Assembly: GCA_024224815.1 (NCBI GenBank)
Contig: JAAENC010000128.1
Coordinates: forward strand, 62,001-126,000
Direction of reading: 5' to 3'
Length of the DNA: 64,000 nucleotides
Origin: Chloroflexota bacterium
GTDB lineage: Bacteria > Chloroflexota > Anaerolineae > Anaerolineales > Villigracilaceae
Position numbers and translations under genes: made by a program. Positions within the stretch are counted from its first letter, which is position 1. The number at the start of each line of letters is the position of its first letter. A model generated the notes under the pieces. It was given only the letters and a program-made list of their open reading frames with translations, was not told the origin of the DNA and searched no databases. Of this stretch, positions 8,280 to 14,834 are shown in pieces.

Positions 8280-8422
8280 ATTGGATAAAGATGCAGGCTA
8301 AAGCTTGGGACAGAAAACATAAGTCCGAGGTTGGGGAGCCAGCTGAAATTGTCTGATCCTTAAATAGCAGATTTGTTTTTAAAATACGTGGTCTAGAGCT
8401 TTCTTCGACCACGTATTTTTAT
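8280..8422 (+). ncRNA. Structured leader or small RNA of unknown class
   Basis: A strong extended -10 and an intrinsic terminator bracket about 140 non-coding bases. The first half can fold: GGCT pairs with AGCC around an inner hairpin CTTG(G)GAC / GTCCGAG with an A-rich loop. Terminal GGAT/GATCC contacts could close it. The last part is the terminator AAAATACGTGGTC / GACCACGTATTTT (about 8380-8421). I compared it by eye with SRP, 6S, c-di-GMP, c-di-AMP, SAM, cobalamin and yybP-ykoY elements and found no convincing match. The position, 67 bp before a signalling operon, suggests either a terminator-controlled leader (riboswitch-like) or an independent sRNA. Confidence 0.5.
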
Positions 8423-8423
8423 A
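8380..8423 (+). terminator. Intrinsic terminator/attenuator ahead of the TPR-kinase operon
   Basis: A 13-bp stem (AAAATACGTGGTC with its complement) and a 15-base loop are followed by T's. It either ends an independent small RNA or attenuates transcription into the gene at 8489. Confidence 0.85.
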
Positions 8424-8488
8424 AGAACTATGTCTGATAGGTCATCCATATAACCAAGTATTGAAAAGAGTTTGGTTGGTAATTAGAC

Positions 8489-9667
8489 ATGAGAAAAGGC
8501 AAGGATTTTACAGAAAAGATCGCAGATCTAATTACAGAAGTCGAGTTTGCGCTTCAATGGAAGCAAGCGATTATTCTCTTTGCTATTTATCGTTCGTCCC
8601 ATGTTTTAGATGATGCAGAAGCAAGTCTCGAGACAAAACTAGAATTACGGGGACAGGAACTGGTGCGGATCCGCGTGCGTAGCAATTCATCCAATGTGAT
8701 TGATACTATTGAAAAAAAAGATCAAGCGAAGAGCGTATTTTCTGTTACTGACCTCAGACAAGGCGGAGGATCAGATCGTGCTGATGCATACCGCTTACTA
8801 AATTTACATCGAGAGTATTTTCCAGAAGAAAAAATTCGTGCAATTTTTTGGTTAACGAAAGATGAAGCTCAAGAACTCTCTGCTCTTGCTCCTGATTTTT
8901 GGGCTTTTCGACATCGTATTATTGACTTTGCAAGCAATCGTGCAACGCCAGAACGTTCAGCCTCCTTTCAAGGGCTGACATGGATAGAGTGGCCTTGGCA
9001 TGTTTTTGAAAGTGATCCTGAAACAGCTCTAAACTATCGAATGCAGCTATTAGTAGACCTGTCAGAAGAGCTTGAAGCAAGTGTGATGCGTGCCGAGTTA
9101 TGTGGTGAAATAGCCGGGATATATGTGCAAGGCAAGAAATATTCTGATGCCGTGACGATGATTAACCAGGGCTTGGATAGTATATCTGATCTGGAAATTC
9201 CTGAAGTCGAAGCACGTTTGCTACTTGCTTTAGCGATTGTTTTGATTCAGATGGGTACTTATGAAGAGGCTTATGCCCACTTACAAAAAGTAGCCCTTCT
9301 AGATGAGAAAATCCCTCATGTTTTCAGCTTGCTTGCGCAAACAAGCAGATTAGCTGGCCGACGCACCAAAGCTTTGGGTTTTATAAAGAAAGCACTTAAT
9401 CTCTATCCGAAAAGTGCCTTCACAAGAAATGAGTATGGTAATATTTATGCAGATTTGGGGAGAACAGAAGATGCCATATCCTCTTATCACAAAGCTTGTG
9501 AGCTTTCTCCGGAACAAATAATACCTTCTCTCAATAGGTGCGCAGTCCTAGCCTCGACAGATCGCCTTGATGAAGCCCTAAAACTTTTGGATAAAATTGA
9601 TCTATCTCAGGCAATTGAATTTGAAAAAATAAAAAACACACGAGGCTTTGAGTTCTTGAATGTCTAG
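8489..9667 (+). CDS. TPR protein with an N-terminal STAND-associated-type sensor domain
   Basis: This 392-residue soluble protein has two parts. Residues 1-165 form an alpha/beta domain with W-K-Q-A-I-I-L-F-A-I-Y near 30 and a strand-helix segment I-R-A-I-F-W-L-T-K-D-E followed by A-P-D-F-W-A-F-R near 115-140. The same landmarks occur in the protein at 14827-16980. Residues about 190-390 are TPR-like helical repeats (for example Y-G-N-I-Y-A-D-L-G-R-T-E-D-A-I-S-S-Y near 318-335). I recall the 'FWL...APDFW' pattern from TPR/STAND NTPase proteins of Chloroflexota and cyanobacteria, but I cannot name a characterised function. The gene precedes a sensor kinase by 31 bp, so it is probably co-transcribed with it. 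Its partner is likely the ATPase/TPR pair downstream. Confidence 0.75.
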   Translation: MRKGKDFTEKIADLITEVEFALQWKQAIILFAIYRSSHVLDDAEASLETKLELRGQELVRIRVRSNSSNVIDTIEKKDQAKSVFSVTDLRQGGGSDRADAYRLLNLHREYFPEEKIRAIFWLTKDEAQELSALAPDFWAFRHRIIDFASNRATPERSASFQGLTWIEWPWHVFESDPETALNYRMQLLVDLSEELEASVMRAELCGEIAGIYVQGKKYSDAVTMINQGLDSISDLEIPEVEARLLLALAIVLIQMGTYEEAYAHLQKVALLDEKIPHVFSLLAQTSRLAGRRTKALGFIKKALNLYPKSAFTRNEYGNIYADLGRTEDAISSYHKACELSPEQIIPSLNRCAVLASTDRLDEALKLLDKIDLSQAIEFEKIKNTRGFEFLNV

Positions 9668-9698
9668 GCCTTCTTTATAAATAGATTTGAGCTTATCT

Positions 9699-11849
9699 AT
9701 GATAAATATTAGAGAGATTGAGTTTTCGATCATAATTGTTTTAGCAATCTCTTTTTTGCTGAGCATATATTTTATAATCAGCAAAAAAAGAGGTGCATAT
9801 GGTTATTTCTTATTAAATTTTTCTCTTCTAGTTAGTTATACTAGCGTTTATCTCTTTGCCCGAAGTATAGTCAGCGAACTTAGGGATGCGTTACTAATAT
9901 CGCATATCGCCAATGCTGGTTGCGCTACCGCAATACTTTTTTTCTCTTTTGAACACACAAATCAGAAGCAATGGATGAGATTTCCACGCATTCTTCTTTT
10001 TTTTATAGAGCCAATTATTTCTTTCCTACTTATAATGATTTTCTTTGCGAATGAACATGGCTCGGGATTTATTTCCTCGTTCAACTCAAATTTTCTAATA
10101 GGGGTGGATTATTTAGAAAGTTTCTACATTACATCGCTTTTAATTATTGGGGTTATTGTTTTTGCACCAAAAAACTCCGCGCGGGGAGTTATCTCAAGAT
10201 TTAGAAGGGTTTTATTTTTTTGTATCCTTTGTATTCCTCTGTTGCCAAAAGATCTGGAGCCCAATTATTTATTTTCTTCTGTAAACTCAGAAATATTTTT
10301 GTTTATTTCAAGCAGCCTTTTGATGAGTGTAAATTTAATATTTATGCCTGCGGCTGAAATTGTACCTTTGTCTCGTAAACGTGTTGTAGACCATATGCAT
10401 GAAGGGTGGATAGTTGTAAATTCAGAAAATCGTGTTATTGATATCAATTCCTTTGCAAAAGAAATATTGAATGTTCAAAAAAAGAAGATTTATGGAGTTC
10501 ATGTAAGGAAAGTGTTTTTTCGATGGCCAAATATCGCAAAAATATTAGAAAGCGGTAAAGATGCAGACATTAGAGGTTCTTTTAGTAGAATGGGACGGTT
10601 TTTACATCTTCACGTCAAAGTTCTACATATAAAGGATAGTACAGGTTCAATAATTGGACGCCTGATTCTTATTCGAGATCATACGGAACATCGCCAAGTT
10701 GAAGAATCCCGTCAGCTAGCAAGAGATGAGATGTTTAGTCTACTCCACTCAATTTCAGGAGCAGCCAGTCGGTCTGAAAATACAATAGAGTTTATTACTG
10801 CATCTATGTATCAAATGGCATACTCTTTCATGAGTAAGTCAATAGCAATTTTTTTAAGTGATACTGAAACAGAAAGTGACCAGCGCTTTCTGCTGGTAGC
10901 TCATCAGGGTATAGAAGATAATTCTCTAGAGGGATTGGCTTTTATTGAAAGAAGAGAAATGTTAGTTTCTGAAATATTAAAATCCAGGAAACCAATTCAG
11001 ATCAAAAATACTGGCTCTGATGCGAGGGTTTCCGTCGCTTTGATCAACGCCTTTAGAGAAGATTTGTTACTTGTGCCAATAATTTCTGAAGATGATTTTT
11101 TGGGTTTGGTCCTTATTTCTTGTGAAGATGCAAATTATAGCGATAACGAAATTACACGTCTTGAAATTGTAGCAGAGCAAGTAGGGTCTTTTGTAAGAAA
11201 TGAGCGCCGTCGACATATTGCCAGTACCCTTTCTGAACGACAACGCCTAATTCGTGATTTACATGACTCTGTGACACAACGTCTTTATGCTCTTGTCATG
11301 ACAGCTGAAGCTGCGAACTTGGGAATGAAATCAGGGAATATATCACAATCAGGTAAAATAATAGCTCAACTCTCTTTGCATGCACATCAAGCTCTAAAAG
11401 AAATGCGTCTCTTTTTGCATAAACTTCAGCCTATTGATCTAGAGAGAGAAGGATTGGCGGCTGTTCTTATGCACCGCTTAGAGGCGGTTGAAGGGAGAGC
11501 AGGATTAGAAAGAACCATAGATATAGATGATAATTTAGGGCTTAGCCCTGAAGAAGAGCTTTCTCTTTTCTTTATAACACAAGAGGCGTTAAATAATATT
11601 ATCAAGCATGCTAATGCTAGTTTTATAAAGGTGAAATTGAAAAAAAGCAAAGAGGGTATACTTCTTGAAGTACATGATAATGGAAAAGGATTTGAGTTTG
11701 GAAAAATAAATAATTATGGGTTAGGTCTCAATAATATGTTTGAGCGAGCCAAAAAAATTGGTGCCAAATTGAAAATAAGCTCTGCGCTCAATGAAGGCAC
11801 GAGGATTGTTGTTTCACTTGACTATGCTGATTCTCCAAGGATTATTTAA
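9699..11849 (+). CDS. Membrane sensor histidine kinase (7TM-PAS-GAF-HisKA_3-HATPase), NarL class
   Basis: This encodes about 716 residues. The N-terminal 225 hold about seven hydrophobic segments, resembling the 7TM input region of some Gram-positive and Chloroflexota kinases. They are followed by a PAS domain (about 230-335), a GAF domain (about 345-505), a HisKA_3 dimerisation helix with the phosphoacceptor in R-D-L-H-D-S-V-T-Q-R (near 524), and an HATPase domain with an N-box (E-A-L-N-N-I-I-K-H-A) and a G-box (D-N-G-K-G-F, then G-L-G-L). It should phosphorylate the NarL-type regulator encoded six bases downstream. Codon use is A/T-rich. The frame is open to a TTG at 9687; the ATG at 9699 is preferred, although its Shine-Dalgarno sequence is weak, which suggests coupling to the upstream TPR gene. 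Confidence 0.88.
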   Translation: MINIREIEFSIIIVLAISFLLSIYFIISKKRGAYGYFLLNFSLLVSYTSVYLFARSIVSELRDALLISHIANAGCATAILFFSFEHTNQKQWMRFPRILLFFIEPIISFLLIMIFFANEHGSGFISSFNSNFLIGVDYLESFYITSLLIIGVIVFAPKNSARGVISRFRRVLFFCILCIPLLPKDLEPNYLFSSVNSEIFLFISSSLLMSVNLIFMPAAEIVPLSRKRVVDHMHEGWIVVNSENRVIDINSFAKEILNVQKKKIYGVHVRKVFFRWPNIAKILESGKDADIRGSFSRMGRFLHLHVKVLHIKDSTGSIIGRLILIRDHTEHRQVEESRQLARDEMFSLLHSISGAASRSENTIEFITASMYQMAYSFMSKSIAIFLSDTETESDQRFLLVAHQGIEDNSLEGLAFIERREMLVSEILKSRKPIQIKNTGSDARVSVALINAFREDLLLVPIISEDDFLGLVLISCEDANYSDNEITRLEIVAEQVGSFVRNERRRHIASTLSERQRLIRDLHDSVTQRLYALVMTAEAANLGMKSGNISQSGKIIAQLSLHAHQALKEMRLFLHKLQPIDLEREGLAAVLMHRLEAVEGRAGLERTIDIDDNLGLSPEEELSLFFITQEALNNIIKHANASFIKVKLKKSKEGILLEVHDNGKGFEFGKINNYGLGLNNMFERAKKIGAKLKISSALNEGTRIVVSLDYADSPRII

Positions 11850-11854
11850 GAAAA

Positions 11855-12511
11855 ATGAGTAGCTCTATAAAAGTTGTTGTCGTAGAAAATCAAACTGTAG
11901 TCAGGCAAGGGTTGATGGCCATTCTTTCTTTTCACGATGATGTTGATGTTGTTGGAGAAGCCCAAAATGGTCTTGAAGGTATATGGGCTGTTGAAGAGCA
12001 TAAGCCTGATGTTGTTCTTTTGGATTTAATGATGCCTGTTTTGGATGGATTGACCACGATTCCTAGAATATTAGAAATCGCTCCTAAGACTCGTATCCTG
12101 ATAGTAACAGGTTATGGAGAAGCAGAAAATATTTTCAAAGCAATTAAATTAGGGGCGCTGGGGTATTTACTTAAAGATTCTTCGCATGAGCAACTGGTTA
12201 GTGCAATTAAAAGCGTTTATCAGGGTGAAGCATTTATCCATCCATCAATGGCTTTGAGAATGATCCGTGAAATGAATGAATTCTCCCCTGAAGTAAATGA
12301 TAAAAACTCACTTACTAAAAGAGAGATAGAAACATTAAAACTCATTGCACAAGGGCTTTCAAATCAAGATATTGCAAAAGAATTGGTTGTTCATAATCGT
12401 ACAATAGCCAAATATGTTAGTATTATCTTGCATAAACTTCATCTGGAAAACAGAACTCAAGCTGCTCTATATGCTCTGCGAGAGGGGATAACGGACTTAG
12501 ACGACGACTAA
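11855..12511 (+). CDS. NarL/LuxR-type response regulator with atypical acidic pocket
   Basis: This 218-residue protein has a receiver domain (1-125) with phosphoacceptor Asp57 (V-V-L-L-D-L-M-M-P), the switch Thr in I-V-T-G-Y and the conserved Lys in Y-L-L-K-D. The acidic pair that binds Mg2+ is normally D-D or E-D after beta-1; here it reads E11-N12, so one acid is missing. That may weaken or change phosphorylation. Residues about 150-215 form a LuxR helix-turn-helix (L-T-K-R-E-I-E-T-L-K-L-I-A-Q-G-L-S-N-Q-D-I-A). The start lies six bases after the kinase stop. An intrinsic terminator follows immediately, so the TPR-kinase-regulator trio appears to be one transcription unit. Confidence 0.92.
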   Translation: MSSSIKVVVVENQTVVRQGLMAILSFHDDVDVVGEAQNGLEGIWAVEEHKPDVVLLDLMMPVLDGLTTIPRILEIAPKTRILIVTGYGEAENIFKAIKLGALGYLLKDSSHEQLVSAIKSVYQGEAFIHPSMALRMIREMNEFSPEVNDKNSLTKREIETLKLIAQGLSNQDIAKELVVHNRTIAKYVSIILHKLHLENRTQAALYALREGITDLDDD

Positions 12512-12545
12512 AAACTCCGGGAATAACATTCTCGGAGTTTTTTCT
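12511..12545 (+). terminator. Intrinsic terminator of the kinase/regulator operon
   Basis: AAAACTCCG (12511-12519) pairs with CGGAGTTTT (12533-12541), followed by more T's. The stem begins directly at the stop codon of the response regulator. Confidence 0.88.
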
Positions 12546-12755
12546 TTAATCTCATTTTTTTTTTATAATACTCATTTTTGGGGTAAATGCTGCACAAAAA
12601 GAAATAAACCAAAGCGATAAAAAATTAGATAAAAGTTAGCAGGCCTTTTCTTTGTTTGTCTACTTTATTGGGGTAGCTTTGAAAGAAATCTCTTTTTTTA
12701 TTTAATAAATGTCGCAAATGGCATATAAGTGACCGTTTTAAGTGTGTTTTTTAGA

Positions 12756-12911
12756 TGGTTGATAAATTGGTGTTGAGTGGTAAATATATGACTGGGCAAA
12801 ATATGTCTTAGTGTATGGTTTTTGTGATGGTCATTTATATGGCGATAAAGTGGTAATTAAATAGGGGCTAAAAATAGATTGATTTGCGGTCATAAAGTAG
12901 TAGGGGGTTGA
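12756..12911. promoter_or_regulatory. Degenerate ~12-bp periodic TGG array in a 600-bp intergenic gap
   Basis: The gap 12546-13110 has no credible gene. Within it, TGG/GG cores recur at 12756, 12768, 12778, 12793, 12816, 12828, 12840, 12851, 12863, 12887 and 12902. Between 12793 and 12887 they keep a period of about 11.7 bp, and the unit reads roughly TGGT-A/T-rich. The array is upstream of the MraZ-like gene. True MraZ proteins bind repeated TGGGN boxes about 10 bp apart, and NarL-type regulators also bind arrays, so it is a candidate operator. A decayed minisatellite is the alternative. The rest of the gap is A/T-rich with only weak -10-like sequences (for example near 13007). Confidence 0.45.
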
Positions 12912-13110
12912 TGTAAAAAAAGATATTCGAATACGTTTTTTTCTTCCTTTAAATTGATTTCAAAAAACCTTCTAAACTCTATATTCACGACAAGCTTTTT
13001 TGTCTAAGATATAGCCACGAACAAAAAACAACAAGATACATGAAGGTGCTGAACAATCGCATTATGTCAGAAAAGAGATTATTGAACCCTACAAAAAAAG
13101 AGCAGGAATT

Positions 13111-13551
13111 ATGTTTTACGGACAATACACAATTCAATTTGGCGCTGATAAGGCTCTTGTTTTCCCAGAGCGTTTTGCTGATGAGCTTAGTGGCAACCTT
13201 TTTATAGTTCAGGGATTTGACCGCAATTTGCTTGTTATGCCTGAAAAGTCTTTTTTTCTTTTATATCAACGTGTAACGAATCTAAATATGGCAGATCCCT
13301 TAGCGAGAATGTTACTTCGCCTATTTCTTGGGAATACTATTCATGCGAAATTAGATGATGAGCGCCGCATGCGTTTGTCTGAGCATCTATATGAATATGC
13401 AGAACTTTCTTTAGGTAATTCTGCGATTTTTGTAGGGCAGGGGGACCATGTTGAGATTTGGTCCCCGCGATATTGGGAAAACCAGAATATTGATTTGGTT
13501 GATGCAAGCGCAAATTCACACCGTTTTGCTTCTCTGGATATACGATTTTAG
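13111..13551 (+). CDS. Divergent MraZ-like (double AbrB-fold) protein outside the dcw cluster
   Basis: This 146-residue protein aligns over its length with MraZ. It starts M-F-Y-G, has P-E-R-F-A-D-E-L (family P-x-R-Y-R-x-x-L), a central N-M-A-D-P-L-A-R-M-L-L-R-L-F-L-G (family N-P-x-E-R-R-x-x-R-L-L-L-G) and a second half ending I-F-V-G-Q-G-D-H-V-E-I-W-S-P-R-Y-W. However, both D-x-K-G-R loops are lost: an ungapped alignment with E. coli MraZ puts Ala15 where that protein has Arg15, and the second loop reads D-D-E-R-R. MraZ normally heads the cell-division/murein cluster; here it heads an ATPase-TPR operon, 14 bp before the ATPase gene. AGGA precedes the ATG. It could regulate this locus or act as a ring-forming adaptor. 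Confidence 0.8.
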   Translation: MFYGQYTIQFGADKALVFPERFADELSGNLFIVQGFDRNLLVMPEKSFFLLYQRVTNLNMADPLARMLLRLFLGNTIHAKLDDERRMRLSEHLYEYAELSLGNSAIFVGQGDHVEIWSPRYWENQNIDLVDASANSHRFASLDIRF

Positions 13552-13565
13552 GAAGGATTAGGAAT

Positions 13566-14834
13566 ATGGATGAGCTTCATTACGAATTGGCAAAAGATTT
13601 TGATAGAGCTTGGCTAAACTTTGAATTAGACCTTCCTTTGCATCCACAGAAGGATGGCAAGGCGAATCCATTTTATGTGGATCGTTTTGGAAACCCCTTT
13701 GCCGAGCTAAAGGATGCGCTTTTAGCTCCATTCTATAAGCCTCCTAAATTTTTCTTCTCCGGGCATCGTGGCTGCGGAAAGTCGACTGAACTTTTACATC
13801 TTTTAGGGGATGAAGAGATCCAGAAAAAATACTGGCCTATTAATTTTAGTATTCGTCAGGATGCAGATATTATCGACCTTGATTTTAGAGATGTTTTGCT
13901 CGCCATAGGTGGACGTCTCTTCCGTGAGTATCGACGAGCTGGAGGAGAATTACCAGAACATCTTCTTAAAGAACTTGATAGTTGGAAAGGGAAAGTTGAG
14001 CACGAAATTGAAACAATTGAAAAGGGACGTCTTTCAAGTGAAGTAGGGGCTGATCTTGATGCCTTCTTTATAAGTACTGGTTTGAGAATGAAGCTAGAAC
14101 CAGCCAGGCGGGTTGAGATCAGGCAAACTTTTGAAAAAGATATTACAGGGCTGATCGCCGTAATTAATGCAATTTCTTCTGCAATATATGCCAAAGAAAA
14201 ACGCTATCCTCTGGTTTTAATTGATGATATGGATAAGCCAGAACTGAAGAAAGCACGCGCTATTTTTCATGATCGTCGTGAGATTATGACTCAGCCTAAT
14301 TGCGTTATTGTTTATACGGTTTCGAGCGCGTTGTTTTATAGCAAAGAATTTGATGCCATTCGTGATCAGGCCATTTTCTTACCTAATATCAATATAAATA
14401 AATCTATATCTGAAGAATCTGTTGACCAAGAAGGTATCAGCACCTTAAAAGAATTTATTAAATTAAGGATGTCTCCCGCTTTGATAGAACCAGAGGCATC
14501 AGAGCTTGCAATTCAATATAGTGGTGGTGTTTTTAGGGAAATGGCTCGTATTATGCGCACCTCTATTGGACGTGCGCGTCGTCGAGGAGCATCTATTATT
14601 GAAAAAGAAGATGTTGAATGGTCTGCAACGGAAATCCGCAATGAGTACCGTCGAATTCTTGACAAAGATGATATTAAGCTCTTACGGCGTATTTATAAAA
14701 TGAAGCGCCTTGAGTATGTAGATCGTTTACGCCCTCTAATGCAATTATTAGCTGTTCTTGAGTACCGAGAATACCGTAATGGTGAAAACTGGTGTGATAT
14801 TCATCCGGTTTTAAGGAACTTAATCAATGTCTAA
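13566..14834 (+). CDS. STAND/AAA-like P-loop ATPase
   Basis: This 422-residue protein has a Walker A motif at 66-74 (G-H-R-G-C-G-K-S-T) preceded by F-F-F-S, and a Walker B near 214-224 (L-V-L-I-D-D-M-D-K). A sensor-like region follows (C-V-I-V-Y-T-V-S-S-A near 245), then a helical domain (R-E-M-A-R-I-M-R-T near 325) and a winged-helix-like C terminus. The layout resembles the STAND/KAP-type ATPases paired with TPR partners in Chloroflexota and cyanobacteria. Its stop codon overlaps the start of the next gene by eight bases (ATGTCTAA), which implies translational coupling with the TPR sensor protein and argues that the two products form a complex. No effector domain is fused to it. Confidence 0.82.
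   Translation: MDELHYELAKDFDRAWLNFELDLPLHPQKDGKANPFYVDRFGNPFAELKDALLAPFYKPPKFFFSGHRGCGKSTELLHLLGDEEIQKKYWPINFSIRQDADIIDLDFRDVLLAIGGRLFREYRRAGGELPEHLLKELDSWKGKVEHEIETIEKGRLSSEVGADLDAFFISTGLRMKLEPARRVEIRQTFEKDITGLIAVINAISSAIYAKEKRYPLVLIDDMDKPELKKARAIFHDRREIMTQPNCVIVYTVSSALFYSKEFDAIRDQAIFLPNININKSISEESVDQEGISTLKEFIKLRMSPALIEPEASELAIQYSGGVFREMARIMRTSIGRARRRGASIIEKEDVEWSATEIRNEYRRILDKDDIKLLRRIYKMKRLEYVDRLRPLMQLLAVLEYREYRNGENWCDIHPVLRNLINV

Noticed and set aside
8280..8422. 6S RNA, SRP RNA or known riboswitch (c-di-GMP, c-di-AMP, SAM, yybP-ykoY)
   Set aside because: The conserved core sequences of these RNAs are absent; only general stem-loops are visible, so the class is left open.
12756..12911. 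CRISPR-like array
   Set aside because: Units are about 12 bp and degenerate, without constant repeats or unique spacers of CRISPR size, and no cas genes exist in the window.
13111..13551. Canonical mraZ of the division/cell-wall cluster
   Set aside because: No mraW, fts or mur gene is adjacent, and both signature loops are degenerate.
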